Virus record (IMG/VR): IMGVR_UViG_3300011445_000046
Location: 1 to 37,759 of that record
Strand: one strand, 5' to 3'
Length of the DNA stretch: 37,759 nucleotides
Source of the DNA: a virus
Shown: in pieces, positions 6,068-13,447 of the stretch
Numbering within the stretch: position 1 is the stretch's first letter
Layout of the letters: each line of letters opens with the position of its first letter
Made by a program: the position numbers and the translations under genes
The notes under the pieces: generated by a model
Database searches by the model: none
What the model was told of the DNA's origin: nothing
The model's input: only the letters and a program-made list of their open reading frames with translations

Positions 6068-7104
6068 TATCTCCCTTGCTTTCTAAGAAAGTCCGTGGCG
6101 GAACCACCGCCCTCAATCCACTGATCAGGGGTCGGCATAGGCGGTTCACCATCACCCAACGGGGTGATCCTACCAATATCGGGATCGAGTCGAAAGTCCA
6201 TATCGTCCAACAGGCGGCCAGGCGGTCGCTTATTTTTCAACAACGACAGTGTGATCGTATCGACATGGCGGGGCATCAAATCGTACTTAATTTCCATCAA
6301 CCTTTGCTCCAATCTTTGAATGATGGCAGGGTTTGTGGCTGTGTCTAGCCGACCTTCGATGTCGATGATTGCCTCAATGTAGTAGTTCTTTTTGCGTCTG
6401 ACGCCGATCATGTGGGTGGCCTGAGATTCGCCGCCGTACATGCCTGAATCGATTTTCATTCGTTTGCCGCCCGCACCAGCGGTGCGTGACGTTTGATTCA
6501 ACACGATCATCGCAAGGCGATGCTGTTTACCCCACCTTTTCAGCCCATCAATCTTCGCTTTGGTGTCGATGGCGTCACCCAACTGTTCAACATAGTCGAA
6601 GATGACAGCTTTCGGACGTTCCCCCAAACCCTGCTCGGCCTGCTCTAACATGCGATCCATTTGATGTAGTGTGACGGATTCATCGTAGACACATAGTTTG
6701 TGGTAGCGTTCCGCTATTTCCATCAGTTTGATGCGGTATTCTTCGTTTTGGCGGGCTAGTTGACGTTCGTATTCTTCGGCGTTGATGCCTGTTAGGGCGG
6801 ACGCCAGCTTCGTCAATACCAGCACCCGTGTTTCGTCGGGGGTGAACAGCAGCATCGGGTTTTGTTCGTTGTGGATCATTAGTTCGGTTGCGAGCACCGT
6901 TTTGCCGTTAGCGGCGAACCCCTGGATGATTGTAAGTTCTCCTGGGGCGGTGCCACGCATACATTCATCGAACCGTGGGATACCTGTGTAGACCCTCAGG
7001 TGCGGGTTTTCTGAAAAATCCTGGTACTCCAATGCGGCCTGGGTCAGCGGTTTGTAGGCGGCTGCGTGTTCTAGGGCTTCCAGGCGTTCGAAGGGATCAT
7101 CCAT
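6067..7104 (-). CDS. DnaB-like replicative helicase (RecA fold)
   Basis: 345 residues. Walker A G-F-A-A-N-G-K-T at 62-69, Walker B A-V-I-F-D-Y at 166-171, and the downstream I-V-L-N-Q-T-S-R strand are all as in DnaB/RecA-type ATPases; R-V-Y-T-G-I-P-R-F-D-E is the usual lead-in. The protein is shorter than bacterial DnaB and lacks its N-terminal domain, as is common in phages. It should unwind DNA at the fork alongside the adjacent primase. A copy of the palindrome TTTCTAAGAAA is encoded in its last codons (6080-6090). Confidence 0.8.
   Translation of the reverse strand: MDDPFERLEALEHAAAYKPLTQAALEYQDFSENPHLRVYTGIPRFDECMRGTAPGELTIIQGFAANGKTVLATELMIHNEQNPMLLFTPDETRVLVLTKLASALTGINAEEYERQLARQNEEYRIKLMEIAERYHKLCVYDESVTLHQMDRMLEQAEQGLGERPKAVIFDYVEQLGDAIDTKAKIDGLKRWGKQHRLAMIVLNQTSRTAGAGGKRMKIDSGMYGGESQATHMIGVRRKKNYYIEAIIDIEGRLDTATNPAIIQRLEQRLMEIKYDLMPRHVDTITLSLLKNKRPPGRLLDDMDFRLDPDIGRITPLGDGEPPMPTPDQWIEGGGSATDFLRKQGR
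6080..6090. promoter_or_regulatory. Palindromic operator-like site TTTCTAAGAAA
   Basis: Exact copy with an extra flanking pair (CTTTCTAAGAAAG) at the 3' end of the helicase gene, 13 nt before the HD gene start. Confidence 0.6.
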
Positions 7105-7861
7105 ATGAATAAGGCCCCGTCTTGATGGGGATGCGTGTGCCGTCAGCTAGCTCATGAAACTCGTAAGACATTTCTTCGATCCAATGTTGGCTGTCGGGTC
7201 GTTTTGGGGCGCCTGGCTTGTGGCACCACGGCATCCGCAACGAACCAAACCCCATAGTTCGGGTCACATGAGCAAACTTTGCCGCATCCGCACCAGGAAC
7301 CTTTCCCAACAGATCACTGTATTTTTCGAATGTGCAGCGTTGCGCCAGAATCGCATGGGTGTTACCGCTGGACGATTTTAGGATTCCTGTTTCGCCTACG
7401 GCAGCTAGCGGGATGCGGAATTCACGGTTTTCGCCGTTGATAGCAATGTAGGTTTGTAACCAGTCACAGCCCGACCCGAATTTCATTCGTCGCCACGTCA
7501 GGTGGCGGTACGGGTAGTCAATGTCCAACAGGGGACGGTGAAACCCGTCCGAACATAGCGACAGCACGAGATTGAATGCTTGCTGTTGAAAATCTTGTTC
7601 GGTTGGCAGCCAGATTCCTAGATCGGTGGGCGGCTCCCACCGATCAGTAGCCTCATCATCGTTGTCAACGATGATGCCGTGCGAATCGGTGTATGGGTGT
7701 CTGTCTTCGATCTTGATTTCGGGTGACCAGTCTCGGTCGTCCAGCCCCCAACGGTAGGCGACAAGCCGTCTTGTGCCGTCTGGGTAGTTGATGTAGTTGT
7801 CCCAATAAAACTGGGGGTCGATTGGGTTTACGCTCGCAAAGTCCACTGTGTCTTCCTCCAC
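7097..7861 (-). CDS. Unknown replication-cassette protein, possibly primase-like fold
   Basis: 254 residues from a GTG with AGGAG seven nt upstream. The centre reads S-D-G-F-H-R-P-L-L-D-I-D-Y-P, then S-S-S-G-N-T-H-A-I-L, and later M-G-F-G-S-L-R-M-P-W. The order hhhDhD, S-x-x-H, then a conserved LR-x-P-W strand resembles a phage protein family found near replication genes, and loosely mirrors the metal- and nucleotide-binding motifs of AEP primases. I infer a possible nucleotidyl-transferase fold with low certainty. It overlaps the helicase start by 8 nt, so the two are made together. Confidence 0.5.
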   Translation of the reverse strand: MEEDTVDFASVNPIDPQFYWDNYINYPDGTRRLVAYRWGLDDRDWSPEIKIEDRHPYTDSHGIIVDNDDEATDRWEPPTDLGIWLPTEQDFQQQAFNLVLSLCSDGFHRPLLDIDYPYRHLTWRRMKFGSGCDWLQTYIAINGENREFRIPLAAVGETGILKSSSGNTHAILAQRCTFEKYSDLLGKVPGADAAKFAHVTRTMGFGSLRMPWCHKPGAPKRPDSQHWIEEMSYEFHELADGTRIPIKTGPYSYG

Positions 7862-7877
7862 TGTTTTCTCCTAGCTG

Positions 7878-7907
7878 GCGGTGGGGCGCCTTCGGGCGCC
7901 CCACCGC
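7878..7907. terminator. Strong UUCG hairpin between leftward genes
   Basis: A 13-bp perfect stem (GCGGTGGGGCGCC / GGCGCCCCACCGC) closed by TTCG. There is no T run, so it may be a processing or attenuation hairpin as well as a terminator. An extended copy of the palindrome lies 5 nt away. Confidence 0.6.
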
Positions 7908-7916
7908 ATGAGTCGC

Positions 7917-7927
7917 TTTCTCAGAAA
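7917..7927. promoter_or_regulatory. Palindromic operator-like site, extended to 21 bp
   Basis: Core TTTCTCAGAAA within a perfect 21-bp palindrome (7912-7932, arms GTCGCTTTCT / AGAAAGCGAC), intergenic, beside the TTCG hairpin. Confidence 0.65.
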
Positions 7928-7934
7928 GCGACGA

Positions 7935-8468
7935 TTAGCTGAACGTGCCATCCAGTCCGATCAAAGCACCCTTGCTGGTGCCGTTGATCAGCGAAACCTT
8001 GCCTCGCCCAACCGCCTCAGAGAACGACTTGCCCTGCTTGCGGTTATCCCAGATGGCGGTGATGCCACGGGCGGCGCAGAAGTCGATGACGGGCTGCGGG
8101 ATGTCGCCCTGCTGGTCGGCTTTGTTCATCACCCGAAGCCCACCATCGTTGGTGGTGTTTGGGAACTGGCGGCCGACAGCCGAAGCAGCATCCGAAACGT
8201 TGGCGACAGGCTCATGCTTCTCCCGCAGTACGCCGTGTTCGTCCATGACGAACTCGATGCCCAACTGGTCAAACGTCGCTGCCTTCGCAGCGTTGAACAG
8301 CGAATTCAACGTTTCAGCAACCTGCGATTCGCTGGCATCCAGGGGCACATAGTCTTCGACGTGTGCCCAGGCGGTGACGTTGCCGAAGTCGGCCAGTCCC
8401 CGTTTGCGTTCGAATGAGATTGATACCTTTCGGCCTGGTGATGCCTCTTGTGTGGTTTCTTCGCTCAC
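7935..8468 (-). CDS. Unknown protein common to phage replication cassettes
   Basis: 177 residues from a GTG with AGGAGG at 6 nt; upstream in-frame starts lack a site. The N-terminus (GRKVSISFERKRGLADFGNV followed by an acidic segment and helix SLFNAAKAATFDQL) resembles a small phage protein often encoded next to recombination or single-strand-binding genes. The C-terminus (IDFCAARGITAIWDNRKQGK) has no catalytic motif. It could be a DNA-binding accessory factor; the evidence is only positional. Confidence 0.5.
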   Translation of the reverse strand: MSEETTQEASPGRKVSISFERKRGLADFGNVTAWAHVEDYVPLDASESQVAETLNSLFNAAKAATFDQLGIEFVMDEHGVLREKHEPVANVSDAASAVGRQFPNTTNDGGLRVMNKADQQGDIPQPVIDFCAARGITAIWDNRKQGKSFSEAVGRGKVSLINGTSKGALIGLDGTFS

Positions 8469-8854
8469 TTGTTTCCTCCTGTGTTGAGAACTTCGTATTC
8501 GGGGTATTCGTACCACCAGCCAACCCGCTTGACCCTACCTGCACGAATCATTCGTGCGGTGCGACGTAACAGACGTGTCACGTAACGCTTGTCCTTCGCA
8601 GTCGAATCGTTGTACCATGGCAACGATGAGCCGCAGCCCTCGTATCTCAAGACGGCTTCGGTGGCTGCGACGGCGTCGAGTGCGCCGAAACTGTTTCGGC
8701 GCGAGTACTTGCCCGCACCTGCGATTCCCCCGACCGCGCAAACCCTACCTCGGTTATCTGCCAGTTCGCCTCTGCACCACCCCTGCCTGTCGATGTAGGT
8801 TGCGGCCCATTCCAGTTTGGCGGCCACTTCTGATGGTCGTGGGTTTCTGCTCAT
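8465..8854 (-). CDS. DUF6197-like hypothetical protein
   Basis: 129 residues. G-W-C-R-G-E-L-A-D near residue 25, V-C-A-V-G-G-I, then L-P-W-Y-N-D-S and a terminal V-T-R-L-L-R-R-T-A helix match the layout of a small family (DUF6197) found in actinobacteria and their phages. Its biochemical role is not known. AAAGGGAAA before the ATG overlaps a palindrome variant (8864-8876). Confidence 0.55.
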   Translation of the reverse strand: MSRNPRPSEVAAKLEWAATYIDRQGWCRGELADNRGRVCAVGGIAGAGKYSRRNSFGALDAVAATEAVLRYEGCGSSLPWYNDSTAKDKRYVTRLLRRTARMIRAGRVKRVGWWYEYPEYEVLNTGGNK

Positions 8855-9096
8855 GCTGTTTCCCTTTCTCGGAAAGTTCGCTTACCTGTTAGTCCGTCCA
8901 CCCACAACTCCATGTGGCGGTGGACGTGTCGTTGTGGAACGAACACCTTGGCACCTGCTTTCGCCCTGTGACAGGGCTGTCGGGCGGGCAGCGAGTCTTT
9001 GTTTGGGCCGTGCGAGTTTCCTGTGCGGGGCTTGTACGGCTGATTTTTGATCGGGCTACGATCGGTGTACTTTGCTTTTAGTTCAATGTCGATCAT
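8851..9096 (-). CDS. Small basic hypothetical protein
   Basis: 81 residues starting MIDIELKAKYTD after GAGGAAG. The middle is rich in Pro, His, Arg and Lys (PARQPCHRAKAGAK), and it ends TGKRTFRERETA. No recognised fold. Overlaps both neighbours by ATGA. Confidence 0.55.
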   Translation of the reverse strand: MIDIELKAKYTDRSPIKNQPYKPRTGNSHGPNKDSLPARQPCHRAKAGAKVFVPQRHVHRHMELWVDGLTGKRTFRERETA

Positions 9097-9797
9097 GGCT
9101 TCCTCCGACACGTCGCCATGATCACGCCGCAGCCGATGAACGCCCCCGCAATGAACGCCAGTCCGTTGACGGCTGCACCCGTGTTTGGCAGGCTAGCCCC
9201 ACCAGGGCCGCACAGTTGGTTCCCCATCGTTCGGCAATTCCAGCACGGCTGGTCCTCTTGGCAGGGTGCGGACGGAAGGGTCCCAAACGCTGGTTCCCCG
9301 ATGTCCGTGATCGGGCCGCAGACGCCGTTCGGTCCACGCATGGTCCCATTCGGGCATGGGGCCAGAGTATCCGTTGGCGGGCCAACAGTTGTGTTTGGAC
9401 CAGTCGTAGATGGGTTCCCGCACGGCTCGTCTGGCTGGCATGGCGGCGGATAGCACACCCCGTTCAGCGAAATGTCGCACGGCGGATACGTCGTTGTTGG
9501 TACTGCCGTTGTCGTCGGCCCCGCCGTCGTGGTCGACGGGCATCCCCGAATTGGGTGACACGGGTTGGGCGGCAACGTTACGGTCACAGGGACCGTCGTT
9601 GTCGACGGCATACTGGTCGTGCTTGTAGTCGTCTCGGGCTGGGTGGTCGTTGTTGTCGTAGGGCATGGCTTGTCTCCGTTCTGTTCGGTCACGCCGACGT
9701 GACTCGGCTTACAGGGGTCGTTGTTGCCGTGGGCGGTGTTGTAGCACCCGACCAGGGTGATCAGCACCATGAATGCTGCTCCGATGATACGCCTCAT
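9093..9797 (-). CDS. Secreted LPXTG-type (sortase-sorted) Thr/Pro-rich surface protein
   Basis: 234 residues. The N-terminus (MRRIIGAAFMVLITLVGC) is a signal peptide whose L-V-G-C could be a lipobox. Residues ~45-125 are a mucin-like Thr/Ser/Pro tract with many TTT runs. Then come cysteine pairs (NPCHP, CYPPPCQ, CQEDQPC). It ends with a textbook cell-wall sorting signal: L-P-N-T-G at 203-207, a hydrophobic segment to ~229, and a C-R-R-K-P basic tail. Host sortase would be expected to link it to the peptidoglycan of a Gram-positive cell. It sits in the leftward cassette, away from the virion genes, suggesting a coat on the infected cell (superinfection exclusion or altered adhesion). Lipobox and LPXTG together are unusual. 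Confidence 0.75.
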   Translation of the reverse strand: MRRIIGAAFMVLITLVGCYNTAHGNNDPCKPSHVGVTEQNGDKPCPTTTTTTQPETTTSTTSMPSTTTVPVTVTLPPNPCHPIRGCPSTTTAGPTTTAVPTTTYPPCDISLNGVCYPPPCQPDEPCGNPSTTGPNTTVGPPTDTLAPCPNGTMRGPNGVCGPITDIGEPAFGTLPSAPCQEDQPCWNCRTMGNQLCGPGGASLPNTGAAVNGLAFIAGAFIGCGVIMATCRRKP

Positions 9798-9837
9798 GAC
9801 TGCTCCGTTCGGTATTGTAGTTGGTGTTCATCCAACA

Positions 9838-9848
9838 TTTCTAAGAAA
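9838..9848. promoter_or_regulatory. Palindromic operator-like site TTTCTAAGAAA
   Basis: Exact copy spanning the stop codon of the membrane-protein gene and an ATG that opens a 14-codon frame (MLDEHQLQYRTEQS) running into the LPXTG gene start. Confidence 0.6.
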
Positions 9849-10065
9849 CCTTTCGCTTTGCGAGCCGCCAAGGGCGGCGACCGCCGCATGTTTCGACCAA
9901 GAACGGTCCAAACATACCCACGGGCCAGATGAGGGCAAGCATCGTACACAAAACCTTCTGCTCTAGGTTGAGTGTACCGTACCCCCAATTTTCTATCCAT
10001 CGCAACAGCACCCATCGGGCACCGAAAGCGACCGCCACATAGGCGACTACCACCAAGATGATCAT
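9841..10065 (-). CDS. Small two-helix membrane protein
   Basis: 74 residues from the ATG at 10065, which overlaps the preceding stop (ATGA) and has GGAGG at 7 nt. The N-terminus (MIILVVVAYVAVAFGARWVLL) is a transmembrane helix and CTMLALIWPVGMFGPFLV a second; the tail is basic (RRPWRLAKRK). It could be holin-like or a partner of the adjacent surface protein. There is no motif to decide. Confidence 0.65.
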   Translation of the reverse strand: MIILVVVAYVAVAFGARWVLLRWIENWGYGTLNLEQKVLCTMLALIWPVGMFGPFLVETCGGRRPWRLAKRKVS

Positions 10066-10961
10066 GTCCATTCCTCCGTTACTAGAGAACCCTTACAGTC
10101 TTTCCAAATCGGACACCACTTGCCTGAACACCACCAGCCGTCATCACGTAACGGCCACACAGTAGTCTCAGACTCGACGGCGCTGATCATATGTTCTGCT
10201 TGTTGAATCATCCACGCCCACTGGTCGTGGCTTCGCCAAACAGTCATCGACTGCGGCTCGCCCTGTTCCCCTTTCACGAAGATTCGGAAATCGAACTGGT
10301 ACAGCCCGTTGTCGTGCGGGTCCAACATGCCGAGCGAAGCACCAGCGAACGTGTACGCCGATTCCTGGATACCCCACCGCTGGTGTTCCCAACGGGTATA
10401 GGGTCGGCTCGCTGTCTTGTAGTCTACCACACGATGCTCATAGCTGTCAAGCAAATCTATAATGCCAGCCAGGTTGACCTTTTGGTAGCGTTTCTCGGGG
10501 CGGGTCATCAATGGCACTTCGAACGGCATTTCGAATGATAGCAGTTTGCCGTGGTCCTGCATCGCCATCAACCAATAGGCCCGTTCGGTCGATTTCCACC
10601 AGCGGTCCAGGACGGCGTTCATCACTTCCAAACATTTCTGATGGGTGCCATAGGATTCCATCCGCATTTCGACTCCACGCCGCAGGAAATCTTTGCAGTG
10701 TTCATGCCAGGTGTTTCTGGCCCACGCCTTCATCTGTGCCGCTGTCGTGAACGTTCCGTCTCTCAGGTCTTGTTCGAAAACGGAGTGGCAGACGGTGCCG
10801 ATCAGTGCCGCATCGTTTTCGATGCGGATTTGTTCGTCCTTTCCTAGAAAGTTGCCGCCTGGTTCGATGCCTCGGGTTGCCCTGAATTGTTCGGGGCACT
10901 GTCGGAAGTCGTTCAGGTCGGATTGGTGGACTACTAGTGTTCCGTCATCGTTGCAGTTCAT
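10062..10961 (-). CDS. Cas4/RecB-like PD-(D/E)XK exonuclease with Fe-S cysteines
   Basis: 299 residues. S-D-L-N-D-F-R-Q-C-P at 14-23 supplies the first cluster cysteine (C22); G-T-V-C-H at 55-59 is the RecB-motif His; A-G-I-I-D-L at 165-170 and V-V-D-Y-K-T at 178-183 give the catalytic D169, D180 and K182; W-C-S-G-K-W-C-P-I-W-K-D-C at 277-289 adds cysteines 278, 283 and 289. This is the one-plus-three Cys arrangement of Cas4/AddB nucleases that bind a 4Fe-4S cluster. It likely resects DNA ends for phage recombination. No other CRISPR component is present. Confidence 0.8.
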   Translation of the reverse strand: MNCNDDGTLVVHQSDLNDFRQCPEQFRATRGIEPGGNFLGKDEQIRIENDAALIGTVCHSVFEQDLRDGTFTTAAQMKAWARNTWHEHCKDFLRRGVEMRMESYGTHQKCLEVMNAVLDRWWKSTERAYWLMAMQDHGKLLSFEMPFEVPLMTRPEKRYQKVNLAGIIDLLDSYEHRVVDYKTASRPYTRWEHQRWGIQESAYTFAGASLGMLDPHDNGLYQFDFRIFVKGEQGEPQSMTVWRSHDQWAWMIQQAEHMISAVESETTVWPLRDDGWWCSGKWCPIWKDCKGSLVTEEWT

Positions 10962-11526
10962 ATCCGAACCTTCCCACTAGACGCCCCACAGCATACGATT
11001 GCACGTCGGAACCCAACACCCTGACAACCTTGCGGACTCGACTGTACGTCAATTCGCCTTCCTCGGCCAGAGCATGAATCCATGCTTCCAGATGTTCCCA
11101 ATGTTCCTGATCTAGCTCGGTGCACAACCTGGACACCTTCGGACCCACCATGAACCCGCAGATGAACGTATCCCACGTCATGTGCGGCTCCAAGATCGCA
11201 TAAACTTCGCCCAACGTCAAACCGTGTGCGAAACCGACTTGGATGGCATCCTGAATGGCTGCGTTCGGGCGGGACCGTCGATGCGCCCTCCAAGCATCAT
11301 GCACGTCGCCAGCAACACCCTCGACAGCGTGCGCCTTGTCCCACAGGGCCGTGTACTGCTCGTACAGGTCTGCGAACTGTGCGGCGGTCATGTCGAACAG
11401 GTCGATTCCCATGCGTTCAGCGAGCGGGTGTAGGTGTGACATGTGGGTGAGGTTGTTGTCGTCATCGATGTGTTGGATGGTGGTGCGGGCCTGCCGTTTC
11501 GCTGCATATGCGACAGCCGTGGTCAC
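10945..11526 (-). CDS. Hypothetical helical protein
   Basis: 193 residues from a GTG overlapping the previous stop (GTGA). Predicted all-helical with aromatic patches (AAQFADLYEQYTALWDKAHAV). No recognised motif. It overlaps the Cas4-like nuclease by 17 nt, so it may act with it. Function unknown. Confidence 0.6.
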   Translation of the reverse strand: MTTAVAYAAKRQARTTIQHIDDDNNLTHMSHLHPLAERMGIDLFDMTAAQFADLYEQYTALWDKAHAVEGVAGDVHDAWRAHRRSRPNAAIQDAIQVGFAHGLTLGEVYAILEPHMTWDTFICGFMVGPKVSRLCTELDQEHWEHLEAWIHALAEEGELTYSRVRKVVRVLGSDVQSYAVGRLVGRFGYELQR

Positions 11527-11678
11527 GACTTCCCCTTCATCGGCACGCCCAACCCCTCGCCGATTTCACGCAACGACACCATCCGACACGAACCTTTCAA
11601 CACGCCGAAGATGACGGCGACGCGGGCCGACCAGTCGACGGTCGGTGAAATGTTTTTTGCGTTGATGAACATGGACAT
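11523..11678 (-). CDS. 51-residue small protein, first gene of a leftward transcript
   Basis: The ATG at 11678 follows a palindrome variant (TTTCCGAGAAA, 11689-11699) by 10 nt and a strong promoter by ~110 nt. The sequence (ISPTVDWSARVAVIFGVLKGSCRMVSLREIGEGLGV) could form two or three short helices with a turn, reminiscent of a small HTH protein but not convincingly so. Being first after a regulated promoter makes it a candidate regulator. Confidence 0.6.
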   Translation of the reverse strand: MSMFINAKNISPTVDWSARVAVIFGVLKGSCRMVSLREIGEGLGVPMKGKS

Positions 11679-11721
11679 GTGTTTTGCCTTTCCGAGAAAC
11701 TAGCTAAAGCTTAGCTTAGCC

Positions 11722-11747
11722 GCTCACCCTGCGTTAGCAGGGTGAGC
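11722..11747. terminator. 5'-UTR hairpin (attenuator-like)
   Basis: An 11-bp perfect stem (GCTCACCCTGC / GCAGGGTGAGC) with a GTTA loop lies between the minus-strand promoter at 11786-11814 and the first gene at 11678. It could attenuate the transcript or end rightward read-through. Confidence 0.5.
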
Positions 11748-11785
11748 TAGCTTAAGCTCTGTTTGGTTAGGCTTGGCCGAGCCTG

Positions 11786-11814
11786 AGTGTAACCATCCGT
11801 CGTCGCTATGTCAA
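11786..11814 (-). promoter_or_regulatory. Sigma70-type promoter (TTGACA-17-TACACT)
   Basis: On the minus strand TTGACA (11814-11809) is followed after 17 nt by TACACT (11791-11786), a good actinobacterial housekeeping promoter. It lies just past the stop of the 239-residue gene and drives the block from 11678 leftwards. Confidence 0.75.
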
Positions 11815-11818
11815 CGGA

Positions 11819-12538
11819 CTACAGGTAGCCGCCCTGGGAACGCCTGTCGTACGGTCCCTGCTGCGGGGAGCCTGTCGGCCCCGCAGCGAACGGATTATCG
11901 CCCCGTGCGTCTAGGAACCTGGCAGCGGTGAGTTGCTGAACCAGCGCCGCAGAAATCTGTCGTGCTTCGATCAGCAACTGCCTCTCGTCGGGACTCAACC
12001 GTTTGAAGACGGCATCCAGCTTCGCCGCATCAGGATACTTCGCCTTCACTTCGTCCAGCTTGCTGTCGAAAGGTTCGGCAGCCAAAGCCAAATGTTGGTC
12101 ATCGATACGGATGGCCCGAGACACGTCACGAAACAGAACACCCGATGGGCCAACAACAGATAGTGTCACGATATCAGGGTTGGTCTCATCGGTTGACGTG
12201 ATCCACGGATGCACCTGCGAAACTTGCATCAATTGTGCCCACGATTCTGCAATTCCAGCCGCAACCAACTCTTGCAGTTGCGGTCCGTTCGAACCGAACC
12301 CTTTGGCGGTGTCGACCATGGCCTGGAACAGCACGAACGGCTGCTCAGGATCATCCAGCAGATTGCACTCGTGAACTTCGGGGTCGACTCCTGGGTGCTT
12401 GATTGTCAGAAAGAATTTGATGTCGGCCCATCCCACTTTGGTGTCGGGATGGAATTGGTCTGCCAATTCCTTCGGCAGATAGCTCGACACTCGCTCGTTG
12501 AATGTCGGGTCGGTCTTGCGCTTGAATGGGTTACGCAT
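11819..12538 (-). CDS. Hypothetical protein
   Basis: 239 residues, basic N-terminus (MRNPFKRKTDPTF) and a flexible Gly/Pro/Gln-rich tail ending GPYDRRSQGGYL. The middle contains V-V-G-P-S-G-V-L-F-R-D, probably a beta-strand core, and a long helix (SPDERQLLIEARQISAALVQQL). No family recognised. It is the last gene before the promoter at 11786-11814 and overlaps the 88-residue gene by 8 nt. Confidence 0.6.
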   Translation of the reverse strand: MRNPFKRKTDPTFNERVSSYLPKELADQFHPDTKVGWADIKFFLTIKHPGVDPEVHECNLLDDPEQPFVLFQAMVDTAKGFGSNGPQLQELVAAGIAESWAQLMQVSQVHPWITSTDETNPDIVTLSVVGPSGVLFRDVSRAIRIDDQHLALAAEPFDSKLDEVKAKYPDAAKLDAVFKRLSPDERQLLIEARQISAALVQQLTAARFLDARGDNPFAAGPTGSPQQGPYDRRSQGGYL

Positions 12539-12797
12539 CAGGTGCTCCTTCGGTAACGGTGAACGTGTATGTCAGCACAAGCGGTCCTGCGTCGTCGTAC
12601 GGTTCCTCACCGTCGTCGGGGACCAACTCTTTGGTTACCTGGAACTTCAGCGGGCCGAAGGCCCCTGTCGTAACCCACAGAATGGCAGCCAAATCGTTCA
12701 ACGTGTCTGCCACGATCCTGTAGGCAGGATTGTCATTGAGTGCGACCTGTGCCGCCTCGCCTGTCACCTGCAAATCAACTACGGGATTGTCTTCCAT
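12531..12797 (-). CDS. Small acidic hypothetical protein
   Basis: 88 residues, beginning MEDNPVVDLQV, with GAAAGGA upstream. Acidic (pI low), beta-rich at the C-terminus (GPLVLTYTFTVTEG). It is preceded by an exact palindrome (12827-12837) and by a repeat-flanked AT-rich promoter-like segment, so it probably starts a transcript. Function unknown. Confidence 0.6.
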   Translation of the reverse strand: MEDNPVVDLQVTGEAAQVALNDNPAYRIVADTLNDLAAILWVTTGAFGPLKFQVTKELVPDDGEEPYDDAGPLVLTYTFTVTEGAPDA

Positions 12798-12826
12798 TTC
12801 GTTTCTATCCTTTCAGGATGGTTCGG

Positions 12827-12837
12827 TTTCTAAGAAA
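12827..12837. promoter_or_regulatory. Palindromic operator-like site TTTCTAAGAAA
   Basis: Exact copy (GTTTCTAAGAAAC) 30 nt upstream of the 88-residue gene, between its start and the promoter-like segment. Confidence 0.65.
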
Positions 12838-13127
12838 CTATCTCAAGGGTTGATTCTATCTTATAATTGGGTTGATCAACCTGCTGTCTACGCCATGTCG
12901 TTGACCGCTTACCTTTTGGGTACCGCTACCCCGTTGCGCCATCGTTGCAGGCTCGTTCGACTTAATCGGGTCGTTCTGTCAACGTCTAATTCGGCGGGAA
13001 TTACAATCAAACCCAAACCAGGCAGAACTTCGGGGGGATAGCCCCCCTCAGTCCGTATCCCCCTGGCGGGACATCTATTCGCCGCCTGACGCTTCAATAA
13101 AGCGCCTGCGGTCAAATCTAGGATTGT
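12838..13127. other. 290-nt non-coding stretch with repeats and GC hairpin
   Basis: No convincing gene. 12847-12854 and 12869-12876 are direct repeats GGGTTGAT, the second forming the palindrome GGTTGATCAACC (12870-12881). Between them lies an AT-rich core (TATAAG and TAGAAT on the minus strand), so this looks like an operator-flanked leftward promoter, although no good -35 is visible. A GGGGGG-ATAG-CCCCCC hairpin is at 13032-13047. A 68-codon frame on the minus strand (12909-13115) has a TTG start and atypical composition and is not believed. Confidence 0.45.
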
Positions 13128-13256
13128 CTAGCCCAAAGGCATAGCCAAATTGTCACGGGCAATCAACAGAACGTCGGCTTCGGCAGTACCCGCACCCCAG
13201 GTAGCTACCTGGGCAGCAAGGATACTGGCGATCAATTCGTAATCCTTCTTGCTCAC
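13128..13256 (-). CDS. 42-residue hypothetical protein
   Basis: Starts at a GTG overlapping the previous stop (GTGA). Sequence MSKKDYELIASILAAQV...EADVLLIARDNLAMPLG. The N-terminus (K-D-Y-E-L-I-A) resembles a short protein frequent in actinobacterial phages that begins this way, but the known relatives are longer; function unknown. Confidence 0.6.
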   Translation of the reverse strand: MSKKDYELIASILAAQVATWGAGTAEADVLLIARDNLAMPLG

Positions 13257-13447
13257 GCCTGTGCCTTTCTAAGAATCCAACCGATGATCGGATGGTTATG
13301 GTGTGTGAGAATCGGGGCACTTCCACACGTCGGACAGAAAATGCCGTGCCGTGTGATCAGCCAATACGGATGCTGTCCGTTTGCCTGACAGTATGCGCCT
13401 GCCGATATCATCATAGCAGTTTGCTGTTGTCTTGTCAAGTAAATCAT
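13253..13447 (-). CDS. 64-residue Cys/His-rich protein
   Basis: Contains F-C-P-T-C-G-S-A-P and a later H-H-N-H-P, possibly a C2H2-type zinc site. The ATG at 13447 has only a distant AGGAAAGGG. The first codons overlap a strong promoter (13410-13438), so the true start may be one of the internal ATGs (13414 or 13411), giving ~53 residues. Function unknown. Confidence 0.5.
   Translation of the reverse strand: MIYLTRQQQTAMMISAGAYCQANGQHPYWLITRHGIFCPTCGSAPILTHHNHPIIGWILRKAQA
13410..13438 (-). promoter_or_regulatory. Strong sigma70-type promoter (TTGACA-17-TATGAT)
   Basis: Minus strand TTGACA (13438-13433) with a 17-nt spacer before TATGAT (13415-13410). It lies inside the first codons of the annotated 64-residue frame and would drive a nearly leaderless transcript of the small genes to the left. 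Confidence 0.6.

Noticed and set aside
9118-9932. Long plus-strand frames opposite the LPXTG gene
   Set aside because: Arg-rich mirror frames of a Thr/Pro-rich gene; they lack starts with ribosome-binding sites.
12909-13115. 68-codon leftward frame in the gap after the 88-residue gene
   Set aside because: TTG start, no ribosome-binding site, atypical composition and overlap with GC hairpins.
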